Under the pieces are notes generated by a model, which saw only the letters and a program-made list of their open reading frames with translations, was not told the origin of the DNA and made no database searches. The translations under genes and the position numbers were made by a program. A stretch of DNA of 64,000 bases from NCBI GenBank assembly GCA_944326485.1, contig CALVED010000004.1:1-64000 (forward strand). The letters are read 5' to 3'. This stretch comes from Candidatus Gastranaerophilales bacterium. GTDB taxonomy: Bacteria > Cyanobacteriota > Vampirovibrionia > Gastranaerophilales > Gastranaerophilaceae. Of the stretch, positions 9,402 to 18,685 are shown piece by piece; within the stretch, counting starts at the first letter, position 1, and every line of letters starts with the position of its first letter.

Positions 9402-10391
9402 ATGGAAATTTTTTTAATTAATATTTTTGTTGTTGTCATACTTATTGTTGTTCTTATATTAATAAGAAATAAATACAACAAAGTTCTTATGGATATTAGT
9501 AAAATTTTAATTGCAATAAAAAGAATTAGATATGGCGATATATCCATAAAAATTACTAATCTTAATGATAAAGACTTAGAAAACGCAATAAACAGATTAA
9601 TTGAAACAATAAATGATAGAGAAATGATGATAAGAGAGTATCAAGCTACGTTATCGAAAAAGAATCTTTCTCTTGAAGAAATTATTGTGCAAGAAAAACA
9701 ACTTCAATCTTTTAAAGAAGAATTTGCTGCAACTTTAACTCATGATATGAAAGTTCCGGTTGTTGCAGAACTTAACTCTATTGATTATCTTTTAGATGGT
9801 CGTTTTGGAAATTTAAATGAAAAACAAGTTGAGATATTAAAGTTAATGAAATCTTCTAATCAGGAACTAAAAGATCTTATTGAAAATATGCTTGAAACAT
9901 ACAGACTGGAACAAAAAGGGCTCAAGTTAAATTTAATACGAAATAATTTTAACAACTTTATAGAGATAGTGATAAAAGAAATGTATCCTATTGCTTATAA
10001 TACTTCTCATAAAATTGTTTATGATATAGAAAAAACTATTGGAATAGAATTTGAATTTGATGAATTACAATTAAAAAGAGTTATTAAAAATCTTATACAA
10101 AATGCTATTTCATTTAGTCCTAGTGGGTCTGAAATAAAAATTGGCTCAATATTGTCCAATAAAAATGTAAAGTTTATAATCTCTAATATTGGCAATAATA
10201 TAACGAAAGAGGATTTGAGTGTAATATTTAATAAATACTATTCGGGACATTCAAAATTTAGAAAAGCCGGAACAGGTTTAGGTTTATATCTTTCACAACA
10301 AATAGCCTTGGCACATAAAGGAAATATTGATGTAAACTGCTCGGAATATGGCATAACAACTTTTATTTTAACTTTACCATTAAGTCATTAA
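9402..10391 (+). CDS. Sensor histidine kinase (orphan)
   Basis: Membrane-bound histidine kinase of 329 residues with one N-terminal transmembrane helix (about 4-22) and almost no extracytoplasmic domain. A coiled linker leads to the HisKA domain with the phosphoacceptor His114 in LTHDMKVP. The ATP-binding domain shows an N box (NLIQNAISFSP) and a G box (GTGLGLYLS). No response regulator is adjacent. The lack of a sensor domain suggests it senses an internal or membrane signal. A TATAAT sequence ends 3 bases before the ATG and no Shine-Dalgarno is visible. It ends convergent with the next gene, sharing TTAA. Confidence 0.92.
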   Translation: MEIFLINIFVVVILIVVLILIRNKYNKVLMDISKILIAIKRIRYGDISIKITNLNDKDLENAINRLIETINDREMMIREYQATLSKKNLSLEEIIVQEKQLQSFKEEFAATLTHDMKVPVVAELNSIDYLLDGRFGNLNEKQVEILKLMKSSNQELKDLIENMLETYRLEQKGLKLNLIRNNFNNFIEIVIKEMYPIAYNTSHKIVYDIEKTIGIEFEFDELQLKRVIKNLIQNAISFSPSGSEIKIGSILSNKNVKFIISNIGNNITKEDLSVIFNKYYSGHSKFRKAGTGLGLYLSQQIALAHKGNIDVNCSEYGITTFILTLPLSH

Positions 10392-11314
10392 ATATCATCA
10401 GTTGAACTGTTTTTGTCCTCTTCAAATTGCTTTATATCAACATTCTCATCTGATTGCATAGAGGCATATTTATAATTTGAAGAATTTGTAATATCAATGT
10501 CAATATTTACATCAGTATCAATCATTTCTACTTCAGAAGAAAGATATTCTTTTATTTTTCCATCAGAAAGTTTTGCAGATATTTTATTTGTAAGAATATT
10601 TAAAGAACAAACTCTTCCTATTCCATCAGGAGTCATTACTCCAGAACCGATAGGAACCATTTCTTTAGCTGTTTCTATATAATTTTGATATTCATAATTA
10701 AGACAACATAGCAATCTGCCGCAAGTTCCAGAAATTTTGCTTGGAGTAATTGGCATACTTTGATCATGTGCAAGTTTTATATTTATCGAGTCAAATTGTC
10801 TTTTAAATGTGCAGCAGCAAAATGGTCTTCCGCATAAGCCAGAACCTAAACATAGTGAAGTTTCATCACGCACTCCTATATGTTTTAGATCAATTCTTAC
10901 TCTTTTAAATACTTTTGTTAAATCTTTTAATAAATTTCTGAAATCTACACGTTCAGGTGCTGTATAATAAAATGTTACTTTTTTTCTATCAAAAGTATAT
11001 TTGCATTGAAATAAATTCATTTGCAAATTATGCTGTTTTATTAATTGAAGGCAGTCTTTAAATCCTTGTTCTTCAAGTGCAGATAATTCCTTATAAGAAG
11101 CTAAATCTTCTTCTGTCATAACTCTTATAAAAGGAACTGTTGGTACCTTTTTTTTTGTTAAAATACTTGCAACCTGAGGCGGAACTTGTATTGCTTTAGC
11201 AGCCTCTTCACCTTTTTGTGTCAACACAATAACCATGTCATTATGTTTTACTGCAACATTTTCAGGAATTTCAAGCGGATATTGTCTATTTTTTAGTAAT
11301 TCAACTATTAACAT
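10388..11314 (-). CDS. ricT: PSP1-domain protein, RicT-like
   Basis: Homologue of RicT (YaaT), which in Bacillus is part of the Y-complex affecting RNase Y cleavage and carries iron-sulfur clusters. The PSP1 core is at about residues 60-145, followed by the cysteine signature LCGRPFCCC (about 158-166) and TCGRLLCCLNYE (about 195-206). The last 50 residues are acidic and probably disordered. 308 residues fits. The partners RicA and RicF are not in the window. The start lacks a Shine-Dalgarno, but TAAAAT lies 7 bases upstream, consistent with a leaderless mRNA. The stop overlaps the kinase stop by 4 bp. Confidence 0.88.
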   Translation of the reverse strand: MLIVELLKNRQYPLEIPENVAVKHNDMVIVLTQKGEEAAKAIQVPPQVASILTKKKVPTVPFIRVMTEEDLASYKELSALEEQGFKDCLQLIKQHNLQMNLFQCKYTFDRKKVTFYYTAPERVDFRNLLKDLTKVFKRVRIDLKHIGVRDETSLCLGSGLCGRPFCCCTFKRQFDSINIKLAHDQSMPITPSKISGTCGRLLCCLNYEYQNYIETAKEMVPIGSGVMTPDGIGRVCSLNILTNKISAKLSDGKIKEYLSSEVEMIDTDVNIDIDITNSSNYKYASMQSDENVDIKQFEEDKNSSTDDI

Positions 11315-11433
11315 ACTCTACATTTTATCATAAATTTATATATCTGTTTAATATAAAAAAAATAAGGCAATTTTTTTTTATAAAAATACTTATTATATTA
11401 GTAAGGGTTAGTTTAATATATTGGGGTATTTGT

Positions 11434-11595
11434 ATGAATCCAAGACTAATAAAATTTGCTGTAGAACTTCAAACTGGTGAAAAAGCAGAAAATTCAGATT
11501 ATAAGACAAAATATATTTCTTTTCCTGTAAGAAAAAAGAATATTTTTAATATTTATAAAACTGCTTTAGAATTAATACCGGTTAATAAAGATTAA
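11434..11595 (+). CDS. Small hypothetical protein (53 aa)
   Basis: An open frame of 53 codons starting MNPRLIKFAVELQTG and ending LIPVNKD, basic (many Lys and Arg) with no membrane segment or signal peptide. A GGGG sequence eight bases before the ATG could serve as ribosome site. It ends 3 bp before the convergent end of the next gene, so it fills the gap exactly, which argues for a real gene. I do not recognise a family. Confidence 0.5.
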   Translation: MNPRLIKFAVELQTGEKAENSDYKTKYISFPVRKKNIFNIYKTALELIPVNKD

Positions 11596-11598
11596 AAC

Positions 11599-11856
11599 TT
11601 ATAACGTAAAATATTTACAAGAAGATTTTATCTTATTTCTCAATCTTCTTGTTTGTAGTTGAGCAGTTAGTATTCTCAAATGTTCAAGAGCCATTTGTCT
11701 TTCTGCTTCAATTACTTGAAAATTTTCAAGATGTTTTAAGGATTTATCAAAAAGGTAATCTAAATCTTCGTTTTTGTCATTTAATATTTCTCGTATATTA
11801 TATAATTTTCTTAGACGAGATAATTCCCCAAATTCTTTATTGCTTTTTTGTTGCAT
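11599..11856 (-). CDS. Small helical hypothetical protein
   Basis: 85 residues starting MQQKSNKEF, very rich in charged residues and Leu, predicted by eye to form two long helices or a coiled coil, with a basic C-terminus (RRLRNKIKSSCK). An in-frame ATG three codons upstream exists, but AGGA is correctly spaced for the start at 11856. There is no signal peptide and I do not recognise a family. It lies between RicT and the TolC-like gene and may be expressed alone. Confidence 0.55.
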   Translation of the reverse strand: MQQKSNKEFGELSRLRKLYNIREILNDKNEDLDYLFDKSLKHLENFQVIEAERQMALEHLRILTAQLQTRRLRNKIKSSCKYFTL

Positions 11857-11945
11857 AACAATCATCCTAGACTACAATTTATATATTTATTATACTTTGC
11901 ATAAAAAAATATAATTGTAATTATCTGTGAAAACTTATAAGAACT

Positions 11946-13334
11946 TTACAGTTCTTGTACATTTTTTTCATCAAAAACATCTATTCCGCCTGATGCTTTA
12001 TATAAATTTATTGTTGAAATAATGTTGTTTATTTTTGAGGATACTTCATTTTGGTAAATTAAATAAAATTCTTCTTCTTTTATCAAAGTATCTATAATGT
12101 TTGCTGTTCCAATTTCTTCTTTTCTCTTTATTAGTCTTAAGTCTTCTTTTTCGATATTGGATCTGTTTTTAGAAATAATATAATTTTTCTCAGAGGTTTT
12201 TGCAGAGTATAATGCATCATTTATTTCCTGCATCGAAGTAAGTATATTTTTATTATATTCTTCAAAAATCCTGTTATATCTGCTTTTCATAAGTTTCATT
12301 ATATTTATTTTTCTTCCGCCATCAAAAATATCAAAATAAGGAATAACCCCAATTGATGCCAGTCCTGTTTTCGTCCCAAATAAATGTCCTAATTGATATG
12401 CGTTGTAACCAAGCGTTCCTGAAATTATAAAGCTTGGGAGAATATCCTTTTTTGAAATTCTAATATCATAACCGGCTTTTTCTAATTTAAGTTTAGATTT
12501 AATAACATCAGGTCTTGCTTCTACAATGTCAAAAGAAATTTCTTTGGGCGAAGGTAAGTTTACATTAAGGCTATCAAAGTCTATTCTTTGAATTTCTTCA
12601 AAACTTCTATCTCCTAAAAAGACATTTAATTGATTTAATAAAACATCTCTTTTTTCATCCAAGTTGTTTTTTTCTTCTAACAAAAATGTTAAGTTTTTTT
12701 GTTCTGCTAATAGTTCATTTTGAGAGGCAAGCCCGTTTTCAAATCTTTTTTTCATTAATTTACAAACACGTTCTTGAGTTTGTATTAATTTCTCTTGTAG
12801 TTCTATAAGTTTATCTGTTTTAATAAGATTATAATAGTTAATTGCAAAATTGGATGTTAGTATAATATATAAACTTTTTTCATCTTGTCTTTGTATTTCA
12901 AATTGCTTTTTCATGCTTTTTGTTTTTAATCTGTTTTTACCCCACAAATCAACTTCATAATTTAAAGTAAGGGGCAATAAATAACGGTATTGTGAATAAT
13001 CTGGAATTACAACATCACCAAATTTTTCGTCGCTTGAGGTTAATGTTCTTCCTACATATCCATTAAATGCTATTTGTGGTAATTCGTTTGAAAGAGTAAG
13101 TTTTACTATTTTGTCACTTTCTTCTATTTGATATGTTGCAATTTTTAAGTCAAAATTATTTTTGTATAAATTATTTAAGTGGTTTATTAATATATCATCG
13201 TTATATTTTTGCCAGAATGGTATGTTTACATAATCAAATGTATTAATTTCTACATTTTTTGTTTTTCCTTCGGTAGGCATTATTGATAGTGATGAAGAAA
13301 TAATCACTAAAAGGGTTGTTATTAATTTTTTCAT
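11946..13334 (-). CDS. TolC-like outer-membrane efflux protein
   Basis: Outer-membrane channel of the TolC/OEP family, the exit duct of the efflux system encoded divergently at 13428. An N-terminal signal peptide (MKKLITTLLVIISSS) starts at 13334. The longer open frame adds 36 codons without a signal and crosses the promoter region, so I reject it. Two OEP halves follow, with long helical segments (about 145-235 and 325-430) and the DLWG motif (about 125) typical of the family. About 462 residues is normal. The gene order suggests shared control with emrA-emrB from the 93-bp divergent gap. Confidence 0.88.
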   Translation of the reverse strand: MKKLITTLLVIISSSLSIMPTEGKTKNVEINTFDYVNIPFWQKYNDDILINHLNNLYKNNFDLKIATYQIEESDKIVKLTLSNELPQIAFNGYVGRTLTSSDEKFGDVVIPDYSQYRYLLPLTLNYEVDLWGKNRLKTKSMKKQFEIQRQDEKSLYIILTSNFAINYYNLIKTDKLIELQEKLIQTQERVCKLMKKRFENGLASQNELLAEQKNLTFLLEEKNNLDEKRDVLLNQLNVFLGDRSFEEIQRIDFDSLNVNLPSPKEISFDIVEARPDVIKSKLKLEKAGYDIRISKKDILPSFIISGTLGYNAYQLGHLFGTKTGLASIGVIPYFDIFDGGRKINIMKLMKSRYNRIFEEYNKNILTSMQEINDALYSAKTSEKNYIISKNRSNIEKEDLRLIKRKEEIGTANIIDTLIKEEEFYLIYQNEVSSKINNIISTINLYKASGGIDVFDEKNVQEL

Positions 13335-13427
13335 GTTTCGCTTTCTAATTTTTTTTGCGATATCATGATAACACAAAAAAGATTTTGAAAATAAAAAATT
13401 GTTACTAGATATAAACAGGCGCGAAAC

Positions 13428-14537
13428 ATGAGAAAGAAACATGACAATTTAAGTCCGGAAGAACTTAAAAAAGTAAAACACATTTTAAATGAAAGAAAAC
13501 AGAGAAAGAAAAGGAATAGAAAATCTTATCAAAAAAAGAGAGTTATAATACCTGGAATTACAGCAGTTTTATTTTTAATACTTGGTATTATATCAATATT
13601 TTATTCATTCTTTTATCAATCTACAGATGATGCTTTTGTTGAGGGAAGATTAATATCCGTAGCCCCAAAAGTATCCGGTCATATTAGTAATTTATATGTA
13701 AATGATAATGATAGTGTAAAAAAAGGACAGTTGATAGCAAAAATTGATCCAAAAGATTATGAAGCAAAGGTGAAACAACTTGAAGCAGAATTAATGCAAG
13801 CAATTGCAAACAGCAATGTTGCCTTAAGTGATACAGAAACATCTCAAGCAATGTTGGCTCAGTCTAACGAAAGTTTAGAGTCTGCTAAATCAAAACTTGA
13901 TTTTGCAACGAAAGATTTTAAAAGATTTAAAGAATTAAATAAAGAAGGTATTTGTACAAAACAAGAGTTTGATTCAAGTAAAACAAAATTGGATGTTGCA
14001 AAAGCTAACTATAATGAAACTGTTGAAAAAAATCGAGGAATGGATTCGGCTCTTAAATCAGCAATGGCAAAACAAGAAGCATCACAAGCTAATATTAAAA
14101 AACTAGAAGCTGAACTTGAAATTGCTAAATTAAATTTATCTTACACTGATATTTATGCTCCGCAGGATGGAACAATCTCGTCAAGAAAAATCGAAGAGGG
14201 TAATTATGTAACAATAGGACAACCTCTTTTATCTATAGTTTCACCTGAAGTATGGATTGTTGCTAACTTTAAAGAAACTCAAGTCGGTAAAATGAAAAAA
14301 GGACAGGAAGTAATTGTTAAAATAGACACATTCGGTTCTAAAAAATTTAAAGCTCAAGTTGATAGTATACAAAGATCCTCCGGAGCAAAAGCAAGTTTAT
14401 TCCCTCCGGAAAATGCTGTTGGCAGCTACATAAAAATCGTACAGAGAATTCCTGTTAAAATTACGTTTACAGAAGATTATTCTGATTACAATATAGTACC
14501 AGGCATGTCTGTTGTTCCAAAGGTTAAAATAAAATGA
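13428..14537 (+). CDS. HlyD/EmrA-family membrane fusion protein
   Basis: Periplasmic adaptor of an efflux pump. A basic cytoplasmic N-terminus (about 1-40, many Lys and Arg) precedes one transmembrane helix (about 43-62). Next come the biotinyl-lipoyl half motif (TDDAFVEGRLISVAPKVSGH, about 66-85), a long alpha-hairpin coiled coil (about 110-225) and the second lipoyl half (YAPQDGTISSRKI), then a beta-barrel. This is the EmrA/VceA layout. Its stop overlaps the start of the MFS pump by 4 bp (ATGA), so the two are translationally coupled. Confidence 0.93.
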   Translation: MRKKHDNLSPEELKKVKHILNERKQRKKRNRKSYQKKRVIIPGITAVLFLILGIISIFYSFFYQSTDDAFVEGRLISVAPKVSGHISNLYVNDNDSVKKGQLIAKIDPKDYEAKVKQLEAELMQAIANSNVALSDTETSQAMLAQSNESLESAKSKLDFATKDFKRFKELNKEGICTKQEFDSSKTKLDVAKANYNETVEKNRGMDSALKSAMAKQEASQANIKKLEAELEIAKLNLSYTDIYAPQDGTISSRKIEEGNYVTIGQPLLSIVSPEVWIVANFKETQVGKMKKGQEVIVKIDTFGSKKFKAQVDSIQRSSGAKASLFPPENAVGSYIKIVQRIPVKITFTEDYSDYNIVPGMSVVPKVKIK

Positions 14538-16069
14538 TAAGGACGATAGAAGAAAGATTAAAAATTCCAATATGGCTTGTAGCTTTTACCATAATGATTC
14601 CTACAATCGCCTCTATTCTTGGAACATCAACTGTTACAGTTGCTGTTCCTCATATGTCAGGTGCATTTGGAGCAACAAAAGATGAGGTAAACTGGGTTGT
14701 AACCAGTTACATGATAACTCATGCTATAATGCTTCCAATTTCTGGTTGGCTTGAAAATTATTTTGGAAGAAGAACATTCCTTAAACTAATTACTGTTATA
14801 TTTGGTGTTGGTTCTTTAATTTGTCTAATATCGACAAATTTAAACATGCTTATTATCGGAAGAATAATTCAAGGTGTTGGCGGTGGCCCTTTTATGCCTT
14901 TATCTCAGGCAATATTGTTGCAAGTTTATCCTAAAGAAAAACATGGTATTGCAATGGGTATATTTTCAATTGCAGTTATGGTATCAGCAATTATGGGACC
15001 AGCTATTGGCGGATATCTTGTTGATAATTTTTCTTGGCAGGCTCTTTTTATTATTAATATTCCAATTAGTGTATTTTCAGTTGTCCTTATTCACTGTAAT
15101 GTTATGAATAATCCAAATAGAGTAAAAGTTAAAAATCCTGATTTTATAGGAATAATTTCATTGGCATTGTGGTTATTTTCAATGCAAGTAATATTAGATA
15201 AGGGTCAACAATATGGATGGTTTGACGCAACATGGATATGCTGGCTTGCCGGATTCTCTTTTGTATGTTTTATGTTCTTTGTCGTTTGGGAAATAGAGAA
15301 TAAAAATCCAATTGCAAATCTAAGAGTTTTTAAAAATTTAAATTTTTTAATTGGAACAGTTCTTGCTTCATTCGTAAATATGTCTGCTTATGCAACATTA
15401 TGTGCTCTTCCTGCATTTTTACAGGGGGTTATGGGATATACTGCTCAACTGGGCGGAGCTTCTATGGTAGCAAGGTCAATTGCTTGTTTTGTTGCAATAA
15501 TTGTTGTATCAAAACTTGTTAATTATGTTGATAACAGATTAATTATTGCTCTTGGCTTTTTTATGATAGGGTGTTCTACTTTTGTATTTACAAATATTAG
15601 TTTAGAATATTCTTTTGTTTGTACAATACTGCCAAATATAATCTTTGGTTTTGGACTTATTATGGCATTTATTCCAATATCTTCTTTGGCTTTATCTACT
15701 TTACCTAAAACAGATTTAGCATCAGGGGCTGGTATGCATAGTTTGAGTAAATGTGTTACTACCGCAATAACTGTTTCTATGACAAATACGCTGGTAGCCA
15801 GATTATCTCAAGCACATCAATTTTATTTAGTTGGAAATTTATCTCAATATAATCCTGTCTTTCAGAATAAGTTATCTCTATTGACAGCTAAGTTTATGCA
15901 TTATTCGGTATATTATATTGCAAATATTAAAGCAAATGCTTCTTTGTATAATGAACTTCTACAGCAGGCAAAGTTAATGTCTTATGTTGATGTATTCGCA
16001 ATTTTTGCTTTGCCTGCTTTTTTATTAATGCCTTGTGTAGTTTTGTTTAAAATGAAAAAACAAAATTAA
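14534..16069 (+). CDS. DHA2-family MFS drug exporter (EmrB-like)
   Basis: Proton-driven multidrug exporter of the 14-helix DHA2 family. 511 residues with about 14 hydrophobic segments. Motif A region GWLENYFGRRTFLK (about 71-84) and motif C GPAIGGYLVDNFSW (about 155-168) are present, and the loop motif TTAITVSMTNT is near residue 415. With the EmrA-like adaptor and the divergent TolC-like channel it forms a complete inner-to-outer-membrane efflux system. The substrate is unknown; hydrophobic drugs, bile acids or fatty acids are typical of the family. Confidence 0.94.
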   Translation: MIRTIEERLKIPIWLVAFTIMIPTIASILGTSTVTVAVPHMSGAFGATKDEVNWVVTSYMITHAIMLPISGWLENYFGRRTFLKLITVIFGVGSLICLISTNLNMLIIGRIIQGVGGGPFMPLSQAILLQVYPKEKHGIAMGIFSIAVMVSAIMGPAIGGYLVDNFSWQALFIINIPISVFSVVLIHCNVMNNPNRVKVKNPDFIGIISLALWLFSMQVILDKGQQYGWFDATWICWLAGFSFVCFMFFVVWEIENKNPIANLRVFKNLNFLIGTVLASFVNMSAYATLCALPAFLQGVMGYTAQLGGASMVARSIACFVAIIVVSKLVNYVDNRLIIALGFFMIGCSTFVFTNISLEYSFVCTILPNIIFGFGLIMAFIPISSLALSTLPKTDLASGAGMHSLSKCVTTAITVSMTNTLVARLSQAHQFYLVGNLSQYNPVFQNKLSLLTAKFMHYSVYYIANIKANASLYNELLQQAKLMSYVDVFAIFALPAFLLMPCVVLFKMKKQN

Positions 16070-16137
16070 AAATTTTAACTGAAAATTAACTAAAAGCTTA
16101 AGATATGTGCGAATTAATATAGGACAAATTATACAAA

Positions 16138-16159
16138 AAGAGGAACAAAAGTTCCTCTT
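16138..16159 (-). terminator. Intrinsic terminator (minus strand)
   Basis: A 9-bp stem (AAGAGGAAC and GTTCCTCTT) with an AAAA loop. The T run follows only on the minus strand, so it serves the coiled-coil gene ending at 16234; it may also stop emrB transcripts. Confidence 0.75.
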
Positions 16160-16233
16160 AAGATACGAAAATAAAAATATAAAAATATATAAATAAGCGA
16201 AATAAGTAAAACGAAAATGAGAAAAAGAGAAGA

Positions 16234-16677
16234 TTAGCCAACGCCGTTAAATTTAGGAGTAGCTCTATCAATAGCAGAGCTTTCAGCTTCTTCAACAGCT
16301 TCTAATTGTTTTTGAAGAGAAGATAATTGAGTATCAAGTCTTTTAACTTCCATTTCAATAGCATTTTCCTTAACGCTAACCATATAAATTTCTCTGTTAA
16401 TGTCATCCAGTTCAGCATTAAACTCTTCTTGTTTTTGTCTAATTTGAGCATTAATTCTTTCTCTAGCGGTAGAGTTATCAGTGCTTGCCAATCGTTCATA
16501 GAGGTCAGCTAGTTCGATAGATTGAGCGGCCTGAATAGAAGACATTTGTTGTTGAAGGCTTAAAGTGTTAGTAGCAAGAATGTATTGTTCGTTAGAACGT
16601 TGAGTTTGTTGTAAACTAACAGAGTTAATATTACCCGTTAGTTGAACCTTTCTTTGAGCGAATAGTGCGTAACCCAT
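16234..16677 (-). CDS. MG coiled-coil protein, lineage-specific
   Basis: 147 residues beginning MGYALFAQRKVQLTGNINS, Gln- and Glu-rich, with a predicted long coiled coil at about 75-130 and no signal peptide or membrane segment. The start aligns with the protein at 60777 (MGLSSSQGRLLMLTSRLSD): shared MG, Arg-9, LT at 13-14 and a following helix of Gln, Ser and Leu. I infer a paralogous family. Codon use looks slightly different from neighbours (more GTT, AGA, CAA), which could reflect high expression. GAGGA lies 13 bases upstream of the start. Function unknown. Confidence 0.75.
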   Translation of the reverse strand: MGYALFAQRKVQLTGNINSVSLQQTQRSNEQYILATNTLSLQQQMSSIQAAQSIELADLYERLASTDNSTARERINAQIRQKQEEFNAELDDINREIYMVSVKENAIEMEVKRLDTQLSSLQKQLEAVEEAESSAIDRATPKFNGVG

Positions 16678-17097
16678 AAATAAAAATCCTCATTTTCGTA
16701 TCTTGTATATAAATAAAAACAAAAAGAGATGCATAATTGCCATAAAGAGTATATACAAAGAATATATAAAAATAATAAAAAATTGTTAAAAATCAATACA
16801 GTATTGAGAGATAGCAGTATATATTCTATATTTACAAAACTTAATAATTTGCATTCGGGAAGTATTTTATTCATAAAAAAAAGCCGTCCAACTAAGGCGG
16901 CTACTAGACTTTGGGGAGGGAGGTTTTATGGGGCTTTTGCCCTTTGACATATTTATCATCGTCATTTATTTTAATTTCTTTAGTTTTTTATTTAATTATT
17001 TTTTTCAAAAAGTAAAAAACACCGATTTTACAATGAAAAATACCTTTACAAAACTTAATAATAAGACTTTAGAGTATCTTATATGTAAAATATTTTT
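16678..17097. other. 420-bp gene-free stretch around small RNA 1
   Basis: Between the divergent coiled-coil gene (minus) and the membrane protein gene (plus). It holds the small RNA candidate at 16875-16945 and two identical 18-bp direct repeats (TTTACAAAACTTAATAAT) at 16831-16848 and 17045-17062 on either side of it. The rest is AT-rich leader or promoter sequence. I see no credible coding sequence; the open frame on the plus strand through the RNA lacks protein character. Confidence 0.6.
16875..16945 (-). ncRNA. C-rich small RNA candidate 1
   Basis: Read on the minus strand this is a compact unit. A 5' hairpin GGGC-AAAA-GCCC is followed by an unpaired C-rich stretch CCTCCCTCCCC (complement of 16913-16923). 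A GC-rich hairpin (GCCGCC paired with GG-A-CGGC) then leads into eight T, a textbook intrinsic terminator. The length is about 70 nt. The C-rich single strand could pair with Shine-Dalgarno sequences. The layout, two hairpins flanking a conserved unpaired C-rich stretch, recalls the cyanobacterial small RNA Yfr1, though the sequence differs. A related unit lies at 58904-58985. Confidence 0.6.
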
Positions 17098-18645
17098 ATG
17101 AAAAAAATATTTACTTATAATTTTTTGTTAAATATGTTGTTTTCTGTAGCTGCGTTTATATTTATTTATATGAATTCAGTTTTATACTCTGCAATTGATA
17201 TGGATTATTGGGCAAGGCTTTTGCAGGGAAATGCTTTTTTTGAACTTGGACATATTTTGAAAGCAGATATTTTTTCTTATACTCCAACTCATATTTGGTT
17301 AGATCATGAGTGGGGAGCAAGCGTTATATTTTCTTTTATACAAAATAATTTGGGGTATAGTTATGTCTTATTATTTAAGTCTATTTTAGTATTTTTATTA
17401 TTTCTTTTTATATATAAAACAATAAAGCTTTCCGTTAAGGAGAATAATTTATTATTTGATTTTATTTATTTTGTAGTTATTGTTTTTGCTATACCTACAA
17501 TTACCCAATCTTGGCTAAGGTGTCATATATTTACTTTTTTATTCTTTGTAATTTCTCTTTTTATTTTAGAAAAAGTGAGATTGACAAAAAAATATAAACT
17601 ATTGTTTCTATTGCCTGTAATTATGTTATTTTGGGTAAATATTCATGGGGGCTGTGTTTCTCTTTTAGGTTTACTTTTTATATATTCAATTGGTGAAGCA
17701 CTAAATAAAAATGAATATAAATATTATCTACTTACATTATTGTTTTCTATTTTTGTAATGTTTATAAATCCCTATGGAATAGAGTATGTTAAGTTTATTT
17801 TTATGGCATCAACAATGCCTAGACCATTTGTTACAGAGTGGATTAGTCCTTTTTCCCATCCTAATAGAATGTTTTTAGTTGAATTTAAATTATTATATTT
17901 AATAAATCTTGTTATATTATTATTTTCTTTGAAAAATTTAAAAAGAGATTACACAAAATATCTTTTACTTATTATATGCGCTTATTTATCTTTCAGATAT
18001 GTAAAAAATACACCGTTTTTTATAATAGTTTCAGCAATATTTTTATATAATGAATTGTATAATTTAATTGTTTTAATTTTAAGAAAATTGAGAATCAATA
18101 TAAAATATAACTATATATATATATTATTATGTTTTATATTAATATGTTTTTCTGGGTATAATATTTGGAAAAATATATTTTATATAGTTTATCCTGATTT
18201 ATCACTTCAGCCGGTGTCTGTTGTTAGGTTCATAAAAATGAATAATTTAAAAGGCAATATTCTTGCGCCATTTGATATGGGGAGTTATATTGCATATAAA
18301 TTATATCCAAATAATTTGATTTATATGGATGGTCGTTATGAAGAAGTTTATTATAATGAAACAAAAGAGTTATTAGATAATTTTTATAATCTTCAAAATA
18401 ATTGGGATGAGATATTAGATAAGGAATATAATCATGATTATATTATTGTTCCTAAAGATGCATTATTGAATGATTATCTGTCAAAACGAAAAGACTATAA
18501 AATAATATATTCCGATAATGATAATTTTCTGTATATAAAATCAAATTTAAAGTATAAGATTAATAATAAAATGGATGAATCTATTATATATGATTTATTA
18601 GAACCATTTAAAACCAGTGTAAAATATACTAATAATAATAAATAA
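17098..18645 (+). CDS. Polytopic membrane protein, GT-C glycosyltransferase-like
   Basis: 515 residues with about 10-12 hydrophobic helices up to residue 365, then a soluble C-terminal part of about 150 residues. Residues 35-70 (DMDYWARLLQGNAFFE, then DIFSYTP and DHEWGAS) match the pattern D-x-W-x-x-L-x-G ... DxFSYT ... HEW seen in GT-C-type membrane glycosyltransferases that use lipid-linked sugars. A DMGSYIAYKLYP stretch and MDGRYEEVY follow in the C-terminal domain. Substrate unknown. No Shine-Dalgarno is present; TAAAAT ends 6 bases before the ATG. Confidence 0.65.
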   Translation: MKKIFTYNFLLNMLFSVAAFIFIYMNSVLYSAIDMDYWARLLQGNAFFELGHILKADIFSYTPTHIWLDHEWGASVIFSFIQNNLGYSYVLLFKSILVFLLFLFIYKTIKLSVKENNLLFDFIYFVVIVFAIPTITQSWLRCHIFTFLFFVISLFILEKVRLTKKYKLLFLLPVIMLFWVNIHGGCVSLLGLLFIYSIGEALNKNEYKYYLLTLLFSIFVMFINPYGIEYVKFIFMASTMPRPFVTEWISPFSHPNRMFLVEFKLLYLINLVILLFSLKNLKRDYTKYLLLIICAYLSFRYVKNTPFFIIVSAIFLYNELYNLIVLILRKLRINIKYNYIYILLCFILICFSGYNIWKNIFYIVYPDLSLQPVSVVRFIKMNNLKGNILAPFDMGSYIAYKLYPNNLIYMDGRYEEVYYNETKELLDNFYNLQNNWDEILDKEYNHDYIIVPKDALLNDYLSKRKDYKIIYSDNDNFLYIKSNLKYKINNKMDESIIYDLLEPFKTSVKYTNNNK

Positions 18646-18685
18646 AATAGTCAAAATATAAATAACTTTGTAGTAAAATTATATT

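Noticed and set aside
13335-13442. Longer N-terminus of the TolC-like protein
   Set aside because: The added 36 residues hide the signal peptide, lack a ribosome site and would overlap the divergent emrA promoter and start.
16729-16947. 72-codon plus-strand frame across small RNA candidate 1
   Set aside because: It reads through the terminator A run and the GC hairpin in antisense, has no ribosome site and no protein-like composition.
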